DNA from: an uncultured Acetatifactor sp.
Lineage (GTDB): Bacteria > Bacillota > Clostridia > Lachnospirales > Lachnospiraceae
Length of the DNA stretch: 64,000 nucleotides
NCBI GenBank assembly: GCA_910585615.1
Contig: CAJUFO010000002.1
Location: 1-64,000, forward strand
Reading direction: 5' to 3'
Shown: positions 44,822 to 53,604 of the stretch, piece after piece
Layout: every line of letters begins with the position of its first letter
How positions within the stretch are numbered: position 1 is the first letter of the stretch
Made by a program: the position numbers and the translations under genes
The notes under the pieces: model-generated
The model's database searches: none
Told to the model about the DNA's origin: nothing
Seen by the model: the letters and a program-made list of their open reading frames with translations, nothing else

Positions 44822-45843
44822 TATGGATTCGGGCGGACGCCAACCAGGAGGTGGGAAGCGGGCATGTGATGCGGTGCCTGTCCATCGCGGAGGCCCTGAG
44901 GCGGCAGGGGCAGCAGGTCTGTTTTTTGACAGCGGACGAAAGGGCGGCGGGGCTGCTTGAGGCCAGGGGGATGGAGTTCAAAGCGCTCCACTCTGACTAT
45001 CGCTGCATGGAGGGGGAGCTGGAGGCGCTGGAGGGATTGCTGGCCGGAGGGGGAGGGAATTTTTTTCTGGCAGACAGCTATTTTGCCACGGCCGGGTATC
45101 TGAGCAGGGTAAAAAATTACCTTCCCGTGGGGTATCTGGACGACAAATGCCGCCTGGATCTCCCGGTGGATCTGCTGATCAACTACAATATTTTCGCGGA
45201 GAGCTCCCTGTATGAGGGAGCCCGGGCGGCAGAGCTTCTCCTGGGGCCTGCGTACGCGCCTTTGCGGGCGGAATTCGGAGAATGCGCCATAGAGGTGCGG
45301 GAGCGGGCGGCCAGGGTGCTCATCACCACAGGGGGCAGCGACAGATACGATCTGGCCGGACAGATTCTGCGGGAGTGCCTGGCCCATCCGGGGGCAGCAG
45401 GCCTGGAGTACTGGGTGGTCAGCGGAATCTACAATGGGCATCTGGGGGAGCTGAAGGAGCTGGAGGGGCAGCACCCGAATGTGAAGATATACAGCAATGT
45501 GCCCAGGATGTGGGAGCTGATGCAGGATAGCGACATCGCCGCCACGGCGGGGGGCTCCACCATGTATGAGCTCAGCGCCGTGGGGGTGCCCATGGTGGCG
45601 TTTTCCTTTGTGGACAACCAGGAGCGCATCGTGGAGGGCTTTGTGAAAAAGGGGCTGGTATGCTTTGGAGGAAATTATCTCGCCCAGGGGGAGGGCATGG
45701 CTGCGGAAGTGGCGGAGAATATCGCGCTGCTGGCCGGGGATGCGGCCCTGCGGGAGGCGTACAGCCGAAAGCTTAAGGCCGTGGCGGACGGACGGGGAGC
45801 AATGCGAATCGCAGAGCAGATAATGGCGAGGGCCATGGAATGA
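44818..45843 (+). CDS. pseG: UDP-2,4-diacetamido-2,4,6-trideoxy-altropyranose hydrolase, PseG
   Basis: A 341-residue GT-B-like nucleotide-sugar hydrolase. GSGHVMRC at 13-20 holds the catalytic His16. The C-terminal lobe has TTGGSDRYD and ATAGGSTMYELSAVGVP (UDP binding). It removes UDP before the PseI step, a diagnostic member of the pseudaminic rather than the CMP-sialic pathway. Coupled to pseI by ATGA. Its last codons are the first copy of a 55-bp tandem repeat that continues after the stop. Confidence 0.88.
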   Translation: MIWIRADANQEVGSGHVMRCLSIAEALRRQGQQVCFLTADERAAGLLEARGMEFKALHSDYRCMEGELEALEGLLAGGGGNFFLADSYFATAGYLSRVKNYLPVGYLDDKCRLDLPVDLLINYNIFAESSLYEGARAAELLLGPAYAPLRAEFGECAIEVRERAARVLITTGGSDRYDLAGQILRECLAHPGAAGLEYWVVSGIYNGHLGELKELEGQHPNVKIYSNVPRMWELMQDSDIAATAGGSTMYELSAVGVPMVAFSFVDNQERIVEGFVKKGLVCFGGNYLAQGEGMAAEVAENIALLAGDAALREAYSRKLKAVADGRGAMRIAEQIMARAME

Positions 45844-45941
45844 AGCGCGATTCGCATAGCAAATCGCAGAGCAGATAATGGCGAGGGCCGTGGAATGAGG
45901 CGCGATTCGCATAGCAAATCGCAGAGCGGATAATGGCGTGG
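45811..45941. repeat. 55-bp tandem repeat made from the pseG 3' end
   Basis: Two nearly identical 55-bp units (45811-45865 and 45866-45920) are followed by a partial third (45921-45941). Each begins GCAGAGCAGATAATGGCGAG and ends GCATAGCAAATC; the first contains the stop codon of pseG. Unit 1 and unit 2 differ at two positions. It looks like a recent slippage duplication filling the gap to the SGNH gene. Confidence 0.85.
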
Positions 45942-45949
45942 GGTGGCGG

Positions 45950-46804
45950 ATGAGGAGATGGACTGAGAGGAAGAATATTTTATGCGGGCTTGGGGCCGTC
46001 CTGGGATTTGCCCTGCTGTTCGCGCTCACTTTCCACAGCCGTGCTCGGACAGGGCAGCGGGCGGTAGAGCTGGTGGCCTTTGGTGACAGCGTGTTTACGG
46101 ACATCGGGGACATGACGGCCATTCCGGACAGATTGGCACAGCTTCTGGACGTATCGGTGTACAACGCCTCCATGGGGGGAACCTGTGCCGCCAGGCTGGA
46201 GACAGAGAGGCGGCTGGACTCCGCCAAGGGCTCCCTGTCACTGGTAGGGCTTACGGGGGCTATCCGCAGCAGGGACTTTGACGTACAGCAGACGGCCAGA
46301 ATCCGGGACAGCAACACGGAGAGCTTTCCGGGAATCATCGATGGACTGGCAGAGGTGGATTTCGGGCAGGTAGAGGTGGCGCTGATTCAGAAGGGGGTCA
46401 ACGACTATCATGGAGGCGTCCCCATTGACAACGAGGAGGATCCCTATGATGAATATACCTTTTTGGGGGCCCTCCGCAGCGCGGTGAGGGATCTGCGCAG
46501 AGTCAACCCCCACATCAGGATTCTGTTCATCACGCCTACCTACACATGGTATACGGCCACAGGGCTGACCTGTGAGGAGACGGACAACGGCGCAGGAGTC
46601 CTGGAGGATTATGTAAATGCCCAGCTGGGGCTTGCAGAAGAGCTGGACGTGGAGGCAATCGACCTCTATCATGATTTCTTTCCACATGAAAGCTGGGAGG
46701 ACTGGAAGGAGAGCATGATGGACGGGCTTCATCCCAACGAGGCGGGAAGGGAAAGAATCGCGGAGAAGATTGCGGACATCCTGCGGTCTGAAAATAAGCA
46801 ATAA
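45950..46804 (+). CDS. Membrane-anchored SGNH/GDSL hydrolase
   Basis: A 284-residue protein from ATG 45950; an upstream in-frame GTG lies in the tandem repeat. One N-terminal anchor helix (about 9-28) is followed by an extracellular SGNH domain: AFGDSVFTD (Ser47), the block II Gly in MGGTCAA, KGVNDYH (block III Asn) and DGLHPNEAG (Asp/His) near the end. Probably an O-acetyl esterase or transferase on glycan. It is related to the minus-strand protein at 53625-54800, which has lost the serine. Confidence 0.82.
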   Translation: MRRWTERKNILCGLGAVLGFALLFALTFHSRARTGQRAVELVAFGDSVFTDIGDMTAIPDRLAQLLDVSVYNASMGGTCAARLETERRLDSAKGSLSLVGLTGAIRSRDFDVQQTARIRDSNTESFPGIIDGLAEVDFGQVEVALIQKGVNDYHGGVPIDNEEDPYDEYTFLGALRSAVRDLRRVNPHIRILFITPTYTWYTATGLTCEETDNGAGVLEDYVNAQLGLAEELDVEAIDLYHDFFPHESWEDWKESMMDGLHPNEAGRERIAEKIADILRSENKQ

Positions 46805-46834
46805 ACTGTGACCGGAAGAAAGGGCGGTGGAGAG

Positions 46835-48412
46835 ATGACGCCGACGCAGGCATTCAGGACATTATATCATAACATCCGGCGGGAATGGAAGGTGGCCTTT
46901 TTCACCTGCTTTGTGGCAGGGCTGCTGATACACATGCCGGTCTTGATCTCGGATATTCCCAATCATGACGGGCTTGACAGCATCTACGCCGACCAGAATA
47001 TGATTACCTCGGGCAGATGGTTCCTGACAGTGGCCTGCGGCCTGTCTTCCTATTATAATCTGCCGTGGCTGATTGGTATCTTAGGGCTTGCTTATCTGGG
47101 ATGCGCCGCGGCTGCCCTGTGTGAGATCCTGGAGGTGCGCAAGCCCTGGGCGGTGATGCTTGTCAGCGGCCTGCTGACAGCCTTTCCGGCGCTGGCCTCC
47201 ACTTTCGCCTATGTGTATACGCTGGACGGCTATATGCTGGCGCTGCTGCTTGCGGTGCTCTCGGTGCTCCTAGTGAAAAAGTACAGGAGAGGGTTTCTGC
47301 CGGGGGCTGCGTGCCTGGCCTTCAGCATGGGGATTTATCAGGGGTATCTCTCTTTTGCCATGATTTTGTCCATATTCTCGATTCTGATGCTGCTGTGCGG
47401 GGAAGCGCCCACAGATTCACGAAAAAAAGGAATAGGGGCGTGGAAGCCTGTACTGTCTCAGGCGCTGCGCTATGTCTATATGGGGATGCTCGGGGCCGTG
47501 CTGTATTTCGTTATCCTGCAGGTGCTCCTGCGGCTTCAGGGAAAGGAATTGGACCATTATCAGGGAATCGACGGCCTGGGCGCAGGGGCGTTGTCCCTGC
47601 AGGGCAGCGCAGCTATGGTGCGGGATATGTACCGCGATTTCGTGAGCTTTACCCTGAAAGGGAATATCCTGTTCCAGAATGTGTTCTCCCTGGCGGCCTG
47701 CTGCGTGCTGGCGGCGCTGACCGTGGCTATTGCGGTTTTGCTGATCTGGAAGAGAAAATGCTGGAAGAATTGGGGCTTTTTCATTATAATAGGATTGATG
47801 CTGGCGGCGCTGCCAGCGGTGACGAACATCATCCTCCTGATTTCCCCCGCCGTAAATTACCATCTGTTGATGCGCTATCAGTGGATCCTGTACCCCATCG
47901 GGGCGGTGGCTTTGGTAAGCGGGGACTGGAGGATGAAGAAGGGCGCCTGGATGGAATGGCTCGGGCTGGCGGCGGCCGTTGTGCTCATTTTCTGCTACAG
48001 CGTCACGGACAATATCGCGTATTCCAATCTCCGGAAGCGGTATGAGAAGACCTATGCCTACTGTGTAAGGCTGCTGGACAGGATTGAGCAGACGGAAGGG
48101 TACTATATGGGCATCCCCATCGCTATGATAGGCGTGGTGGGGGACCGCCAGTATCCTGTGACGGATATCACCCTGCCCGTGACCTCCAATATGATCGGGA
48201 TGAACGGCGACATTCTGCTGTACACGGGCAAAAACTATCGCCTGTTCATCCAGCATTATCTGGGGGCCACCCTGAACATTTTGCCTGAGGATGTCATGTC
48301 CGATATGTATGACTCCGAGGAATACCTTGCCATGGACAGCTTTCCGGGGCCGGATTCCATCCGCGTCATAGACGGGGTCATGTATATCAAGACGGAAAAT
48401 ATAAATCACTGA
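46835..48412 (+). CDS. GtrII-family membrane glucosyltransferase
   Basis: A 525-residue protein (ATG 46835 with GGTGGAGAG; an in-frame GTG at 46808 is less likely). It has the Glucos_trans_II layout: DIPNHDGLDSIYADQNMITSGRW in the first outer loop, then about 10 helices with FSMGIYQGYLSFA and VNYHLLMRYQWI, and a C-terminal extracytoplasmic domain of about 110 residues. Members add glucose-type side groups to surface polysaccharide from undecaprenyl-phosphate sugar. The GtrB-like donor enzyme is the next gene (48429). Confidence 0.8.
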   Translation: MTPTQAFRTLYHNIRREWKVAFFTCFVAGLLIHMPVLISDIPNHDGLDSIYADQNMITSGRWFLTVACGLSSYYNLPWLIGILGLAYLGCAAAALCEILEVRKPWAVMLVSGLLTAFPALASTFAYVYTLDGYMLALLLAVLSVLLVKKYRRGFLPGAACLAFSMGIYQGYLSFAMILSIFSILMLLCGEAPTDSRKKGIGAWKPVLSQALRYVYMGMLGAVLYFVILQVLLRLQGKELDHYQGIDGLGAGALSLQGSAAMVRDMYRDFVSFTLKGNILFQNVFSLAACCVLAALTVAIAVLLIWKRKCWKNWGFFIIIGLMLAALPAVTNIILLISPAVNYHLLMRYQWILYPIGAVALVSGDWRMKKGAWMEWLGLAAAVVLIFCYSVTDNIAYSNLRKRYEKTYAYCVRLLDRIEQTEGYYMGIPIAMIGVVGDRQYPVTDITLPVTSNMIGMNGDILLYTGKNYRLFIQHYLGATLNILPEDVMSDMYDSEEYLAMDSFPGPDSIRVIDGVMYIKTENINH

Positions 48413-48428
48413 CGACAGGAGAGACGGA

Positions 48429-49400
48429 ATGCTATTATCGATTGTGCTGCCGGCTTATAATGAGGAGCAGAATATTCCCAATACCGCAAAGGTCCTGGCG
48501 GGGCTTCTGGAAGAGAACTCCATTGATTACGAGCTGGTCTTTATCAGCGACGGTTCCAGGGATGCCACCTTTGAACAGATACAGAGGGCGGCCGGGGAGA
48601 ACCCCAGGATAAGGGGGGCGGAATTCTCCCGCAACTTCGGAAAGGAGGCCGCTATTTTTGCCGGGCTTGGGCTGGCGGCCGGGGATGCCGTGGTGGTCAT
48701 GGACTGCGACCTGCAGCATCCCCCCGAGGTGGTGCCTGAAATGTGGAAGCTGTGGAGGAGCGGCGCGGAGGTGGTGGAGGGCATCAAAGAGAGCCGGGGG
48801 AAGGAAAGCCTGGCCCATAAGCTTTCCGCCGGACTGTTCTACAGAATCATGAGCAAGCTGATAAAGATGGACATGAACGCCTCATCTGATTTCAAGCTGT
48901 TGGACAGAAAGGTCGTGGACGTGCTGCTGAGCCTGCCGGAGCGCAATACCTTTTTCCGGGCGCTGAGCTTCTGGGCGGGCTTCCGCAGGGAATACGTGTC
49001 CTATGAGGTGAGGGAGAGGCAGTTCGGGGAGAGCAAATGGTCTGCCCTAAGCCTGATGAAATATGCCGTCACCAACGCCACCTCCTTCAGCACCCTTCCC
49101 CTACAGCTGGTGACAGTGATGGGCGCGGTATCCATCCTGTTCAGCATCGTGCTGTTCATCCAGACCTTTGTGAAGTATCTGTCGGGAACTGCCGTGGAGG
49201 GCTTTACTACGGTCATCCTGCTGATTCTGGTGATCGGCGGCTTTCTGATGCTGAGCTTAGGGATTATCGGCCACTATATCGCCAGGATTTATGAGGAAGT
49301 GAAGGGCAGGCCCAAATACATCATCAGCAGGATGGCGGGTGATGTGGGGAGAAAGAAAGACAAGGAATGCGAGACAAGAATGGAGGTAGATGCAGAATGA
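48429..49400 (+). CDS. GtrB-like undecaprenyl-phosphate glycosyltransferase
   Basis: A 323-residue GT2 enzyme: LSIVLPAYNEEQNIPNT, ISDGSRDAT, the GtrB hallmark FSRNFGKEAAIFAGL, and metal site MDCDLQHPP (about 94-102). Two C-terminal helices (about 230-252 and 263-285) and YIARIYEEVKGRPKY complete the family pattern. It should make the lipid-linked sugar for the GtrII-type protein directly upstream. No GtrA-type flippase is seen beside them. The stop overlaps the aminotransferase start (ATGA). Confidence 0.88.
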   Translation: MLLSIVLPAYNEEQNIPNTAKVLAGLLEENSIDYELVFISDGSRDATFEQIQRAAGENPRIRGAEFSRNFGKEAAIFAGLGLAAGDAVVVMDCDLQHPPEVVPEMWKLWRSGAEVVEGIKESRGKESLAHKLSAGLFYRIMSKLIKMDMNASSDFKLLDRKVVDVLLSLPERNTFFRALSFWAGFRREYVSYEVRERQFGESKWSALSLMKYAVTNATSFSTLPLQLVTVMGAVSILFSIVLFIQTFVKYLSGTAVEGFTTVILLILVIGGFLMLSLGIIGHYIARIYEEVKGRPKYIISRMAGDVGRKKDKECETRMEVDAE

Positions 49401-50527
49401 TAAACTTTAACGTACCGCCCTACGCGGAGAAGGCCATGGACTACATCCGGGAATGCGTGGAGAACCAGAAAATCTGCGGGGACGGGGCATACACGAAAAA
49501 ATGTAATGAATGGATTGAGGAAAAGACCGGCACGGCCAAGTGCCTGCTGACCACATCCTGCACCCATGCCACGGAGCTGGCCGCCCTTCTGCTGCCGGAG
49601 ATTGGCCACGGGGACGAGGTCATCATGCCGGCCTACACGTTCGTCTCCACAGCGGACGCCTTTGTGCTGCGGGGGGCTGTGCCTGTGTTCGTGGATATCC
49701 GGCCGGATACCATGAACATCGATGATAGGCTCATAGAGGAGGCGGTGACAGAGCGGACCAAGGCCATCGTGCCAGTCCATTATGCCGGCGTGGCCTGTGA
49801 GATGGACACAATTATGGACATCGCGGACAGGCATCATCTGGCGGTGATAGAGGACGCGGCCCAGGGCATCATGTCCACCTATAAGGGGAAGGCTCTGGGC
49901 ACCATAGGGGACTTCGGGTGCTTCAGCTTCCATGAGACCAAGAACTACAGCATGGGAGAGGGCGGCGCGTTATTGATTAGGGATGAGAGGGATGTGGAGG
50001 CCGCGGAGATCATCCGGGAGAAGGGGACGAACCGCAGCAAGTACTATCGCGGCCAAATTGACAAGTACACATGGATCGATTACGGCTCCTCCTATCTGCC
50101 CAGCGACATGAACGCGGCTTACCTGTACGCGCAGCTTGAGATTGCGGAGGAAATTAATGATGCGAGACTGAATATTTGGAATCGGTATTACGAAAATCTG
50201 GCCCCTCTGGCAGAGGCGGGGAAGATTGAGCTGCCGGTAGTGCCCGAGGGCTGTGTGCACAATGGGCATATGTTCTATCTCAAGGCCAGGGACATCAAGG
50301 AGAGGACAGCACTGATCGCTTATCTGAAGGACAATGGGATTCACGCCGTGTTCCACTATGTGCCGCTCCACACCGCTCCCGCGGGCCTGAAGTTCGGCCG
50401 GTTCCACGGGGAGGACAGATATACGACAAGGGAGAGCGAGCGCCTGCTGCGCCTGCCCATGTACTATGGACTGGAATTGGGGCAGGTGGACTATATCTGT
50501 GAAACGCTTGGGAAATTTTATCGATAA
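49397..50527 (+). CDS. wecE: dTDP-4-amino-4,6-dideoxygalactose transaminase, WecE/RffA-like
   Basis: A 376-residue PLP aminotransferase, the exact WecE length, with IRECVENQKICGDGAYTKKC near the start, TTSCTHATELAALLL (52-66), IEDAAQGI (151-158) and Lys182 in SFHETKNYSMGEGG. The HETKN form of the lysine motif is typical of WecE. It converts dTDP-4-keto-6-deoxyglucose, supplied by RmlB (59841), into dTDP-4-amino-4,6-dideoxygalactose (TDP-Fuc4N). The GNAT at 21048 could acetylate it. Start ATG 49397, coupled to the GtrB-like gene. Confidence 0.85.
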   Translation: MINFNVPPYAEKAMDYIRECVENQKICGDGAYTKKCNEWIEEKTGTAKCLLTTSCTHATELAALLLPEIGHGDEVIMPAYTFVSTADAFVLRGAVPVFVDIRPDTMNIDDRLIEEAVTERTKAIVPVHYAGVACEMDTIMDIADRHHLAVIEDAAQGIMSTYKGKALGTIGDFGCFSFHETKNYSMGEGGALLIRDERDVEAAEIIREKGTNRSKYYRGQIDKYTWIDYGSSYLPSDMNAAYLYAQLEIAEEINDARLNIWNRYYENLAPLAEAGKIELPVVPEGCVHNGHMFYLKARDIKERTALIAYLKDNGIHAVFHYVPLHTAPAGLKFGRFHGEDRYTTRESERLLRLPMYYGLELGQVDYICETLGKFYR

Positions 50528-50550
50528 ACGGTCTGACGGTGGGAGTGTCC

Positions 50551-51741
50551 ATGGGGTATGTGAAAAAGGCGGCGCCGTATGCGCGCGCCGTGTTGAGGGG
50601 AATGCTTTTCATAGGCTTCAGCGTTCAGATTGTCCTGGGAATCTGCTGGACGTGCTGCAATTTCGGGGGGATTCAGGGCTTCGGGGAGCCTGACTCCGCT
50701 TTGTACGCAGCGGTGCTTGGACTATTGGGGGGGACTGCGCCCGTCATGTACCTGCTTCAGCTGGCCGCTGCTTTCCTGGCGGGATATCTGCTCCTGCAGA
50801 GGCTGCAGCCTGTGGGCAGGGGCCTTGCGGTCTGGCGCGGCCTGGCGCTGCTGACCTTTCCCTTTGCCCTGCAGTGTCATCTGGCCCTGCAGCCCTATTC
50901 CCTCATGGGCTCCTGTTTCCTCCTGCTGCTCCTGGCCTTGCTGGAGCTTTGCCGGAAAAGGGCTGCGCTTCCTTTGCTGGCCGCATTGGCCTGTGGCGCC
51001 ATGTTCCTGGGACTTGGCGGCGTGTTGGATTCCGACAGGCAGGAGAGCCCGGCATACAGCCCGGAGGGCGCTCTGGCAAGCCGCTTCGCATGGCCCACTC
51101 TGTGGAACGATTATGATCATTACGAGGAGGAGCTGTGGACGATCGTGCAGCCCTGTGCCTGGGAGGCCTCTCTGAGCCCGGACAATATGGGGCCGCTGTT
51201 GGAGCGGCTGGAAGACCAGGTGGGAACAGAGGCTGCGAGAGCGTATTATCTGCAGATGGCAAAGGTGGCATGGGATCGCCACGCCCCCGGCATCCTGCGC
51301 CAGATATGCTGGGACATGCTGGGATATGCGGCGATTCCCGTGATCTTCCCGCTGCAGATGGAGGGAAGGGCGTATGACTCCTACAGCGCGAGGAACTATG
51401 AGGTCATGCGGGAAGGCGCACCGATCCTCACAAGGAATTATGTGGATTATGGATGCTGGTGGTTCGCGTGGATGCTGGTGATCTCCGTTTTCCTGCTTTT
51501 GCTTCGGCCTCTGGAGGAAAACGGGGGAGGGATTCGCGATGAGCGCAGGAGATGGGGCAGACGGGTGGCTGGGGGAATCTGCATTCTGGCCTGCGGCATT
51601 CTGGTGGTGGCGCTGACCATGCGGGGAGCCGGGAGGATGGATTACAGGGAGACGATAGCCGTGGACATAGTATGGCTGACAGGGCCGCTGCTGCTCCTTG
51701 GCAGGGAGTGGCCGGTTGCGGCCGGGCGGAAAGGGAAATGA
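50551..51741 (+). CDS. Hypothetical multi-pass membrane protein
   Basis: A 396-residue protein from ATG 50551 (GGTGGGAG before it). About seven helices; a cluster of four or five in residues 10-165, then a ~150-residue extracytoplasmic segment (WPTLWNDYDHYEEELW onward) and two or three C-terminal helices. No family recognised. The stop overlaps the next start (ATGA), coupling it to the DUF6077-like gene, so the two may work together in the membrane. Confidence 0.6.
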   Translation: MGYVKKAAPYARAVLRGMLFIGFSVQIVLGICWTCCNFGGIQGFGEPDSALYAAVLGLLGGTAPVMYLLQLAAAFLAGYLLLQRLQPVGRGLAVWRGLALLTFPFALQCHLALQPYSLMGSCFLLLLLALLELCRKRAALPLLAALACGAMFLGLGGVLDSDRQESPAYSPEGALASRFAWPTLWNDYDHYEEELWTIVQPCAWEASLSPDNMGPLLERLEDQVGTEAARAYYLQMAKVAWDRHAPGILRQICWDMLGYAAIPVIFPLQMEGRAYDSYSARNYEVMREGAPILTRNYVDYGCWWFAWMLVISVFLLLLRPLEENGGGIRDERRRWGRRVAGGICILACGILVVALTMRGAGRMDYRETIAVDIVWLTGPLLLLGREWPVAAGRKGK

Positions 51742-52808
51742 GTGCGGTGGCGATTCAACTATTGATATTGGCGCTTTTATTGCTGGCGGTTCCTGCTATT
51801 GTGGGCAGTCTGTGCATACATGCGGGAGAATGGGGCGGAAAACTGATATTTCAATGGATAAGCGGCCATTTTCTGCTGTGGGCCGGCTTCCAGGTCATCT
51901 GTGTGCCCATGGTCCTAAGGCAGTGCAGCGTCACGGGACTGACGCAGCTGTATTCCGGATATATGGCAGTCCTGACGATTCTGGCAGCGGCGCTGGCGGT
52001 CAGGCGCTGGAAAAAGGGCCAGGGCTGCTGGCCGTGGAAGGGATGGAGGAAAAAGAAGCTGGGCGGGGGGGCCTTGCTCTGGGCGGTTTTCGGTGCGGTC
52101 CTGCTCTTCCAGCTGGCCCAGGCGGTAGGGATGGTCTTCGAGGACGGGGATGACGCGTACTACGTGTCTGTCGCCTCCATCGCGGAGAGCTCAGACGCCA
52201 TGTACCAGGTGCATCCCTACGGAGGCGGGGGGACACAGCTGGACAACAGGCATGCATTGGCCCCCTTTTCAATCTGGATAGCCTTTCTGGCCAGGCTGTC
52301 CGGGATGCGCACGGTGGTGGTGGCCCAGGTGATGCTGCCCGTGGTGCTGATCGCCATGGCCTATGGGATCTACTATCTGTTTAGCCTCTCCCTGTTTCCC
52401 GAACAGGGCGGCCAGAGGGCTCTGTTCATGATATTTACGGAGCTTTTGGTTCTGTTCGGAAATTATTCGGTGTACACTTCAGAGACATTCCTGATCGGCA
52501 GGCTCAGGCAGGGGAAGGCCATGCTGGGGAGCATTGTGGTTCCTTTTCTGCTGCTTTTGCTGTTGGAGCTGTTGAAGAAGCTGCACAGAGGCGAGAGGAT
52601 ACCGGCCCTGCTGTATCTGCTGCTGGGAGCCGCGGCGGTGACAGGATGCCTGTGCAGCACATTGGGGACTCTGCTGATTTGCATGGCCATAGGGCTGTGC
52701 GGCGTGCTGGGGGCGTTCTGCTACAAAAGGCCCGGGATATTGCCCCCGCTGATGGCCTGCTGCATTCCCTGTGGCGTCTATGCGCTTTTGTATATAGTGC
52801 TGAAATGA
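51738..52808 (+). CDS. DUF6077-like membrane protein (possible N-terminal half)
   Basis: A 356-residue protein from ATG 51738, with about 9-10 membrane helices. The outer loop FEDGDDAYYVSVASIAESS carries the acidic D-x-DDAYYV signature I associate with DUF6077 proteins, a probable GT-C-like fold. Intact relatives that I recall extend further, with a soluble C-terminus like that encoded by the next gene, so 51738-53604 may be a single protein split into two translation units. Only 10 nt separate the two. Confidence 0.65.
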   Translation: MSAVAIQLLILALLLLAVPAIVGSLCIHAGEWGGKLIFQWISGHFLLWAGFQVICVPMVLRQCSVTGLTQLYSGYMAVLTILAAALAVRRWKKGQGCWPWKGWRKKKLGGGALLWAVFGAVLLFQLAQAVGMVFEDGDDAYYVSVASIAESSDAMYQVHPYGGGGTQLDNRHALAPFSIWIAFLARLSGMRTVVVAQVMLPVVLIAMAYGIYYLFSLSLFPEQGGQRALFMIFTELLVLFGNYSVYTSETFLIGRLRQGKAMLGSIVVPFLLLLLLELLKKLHRGERIPALLYLLLGAAAVTGCLCSTLGTLLICMAIGLCGVLGAFCYKRPGILPPLMACCIPCGVYALLYIVLK

Positions 52809-52818
52809 GGGAGGTTGT

Positions 52819-53604
52819 ATGTGGAGTGATATGGGCAGTGCGTTCCGGGGATATATGGGAAGCGGTTTGATCGTGATATGCTATCTTTTGGCGATTGTTT
52901 ATCTGTGGAGGAAGGAAGAGCGAAGATACCTGAGAATCCTTTTCCTTTATATGCCGCTGGCGGTGCTGGCGCTGTTCTTTAATCCCCTGTTCGCGAAATT
53001 CGTGTACCGCATGGCGGAGGCAGAGATTTACTGGAGGATGCTGTGGCTGCTTCCTATGACGGCTACGCTGGCATATGCCTGCGTCCGCGTCTATGGACAG
53101 CTGCACCGGGAGAAGGGGAAGCGGCCCGCGGAAGCGGCCGCGCTGTGCCTGGCCGGAATCATTGCGGTATCGGGCGGCTTCGTCTACGCAAGTCCGTCTT
53201 TTTCCCGGGCGGAGAACATCTACCATGTACCGGACGTGGTGGTCGCTATCTGCGAGGCCATCCATGTGCCCGGCCGGGAAGTGATGGCTGCGTTCCCGCC
53301 GGAGCTGACGCAGTATGTCCGCCAGTATTCCCCTTTAGTCTGCATGCCCTACGGACGTGAGATTTCAGTGGACGGCTGGCATAATTATCATCCTCTTCGG
53401 GAGGAGATGCGGCTGGAGGTAGTGGACCTGGAAAAGGTGGTTCCCCTCTCCAGGGAGAATCTCTGCCATTATGTGATATTTGGCCCGGACCAGAAAATCC
53501 AGGGGAAACCGGAGGACTATGGCTGGGTGCGGTTTGGGGAGATGGAAGGGTATGTCATTTATCGGGATCCGGAGATAGAACTGTCCATTCCGGAGCTGGA
53601 CTGA
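52819..53604 (+). CDS. Membrane protein, possible C-terminal half of the DUF6077-like protein
   Basis: A 261-residue protein; ATG at 52819 has GGGAGG closely upstream. Four helices in residues 10-125 are followed by an extracytoplasmic domain (AAFPPELTQYVRQYSPLVCMPYGRE). It is in a different frame from the gene before it. Both hydrophobic layout and soluble end look like the continuation of a DUF6077-type protein. Either a frameshift split an ancestral gene or this is a stable two-subunit arrangement. Confidence 0.6.
   Translation: MWSDMGSAFRGYMGSGLIVICYLLAIVYLWRKEERRYLRILFLYMPLAVLALFFNPLFAKFVYRMAEAEIYWRMLWLLPMTATLAYACVRVYGQLHREKGKRPAEAAALCLAGIIAVSGGFVYASPSFSRAENIYHVPDVVVAICEAIHVPGREVMAAFPPELTQYVRQYSPLVCMPYGREISVDGWHNYHPLREEMRLEVVDLEKVVPLSRENLCHYVIFGPDQKIQGKPEDYGWVRFGEMEGYVIYRDPEIELSIPELD

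Noticed and set aside
45811..45941. Possible CRISPR array
   Set aside because: The units are contiguous with no spacers and the first unit is pseG coding sequence; this is a tandem duplication.
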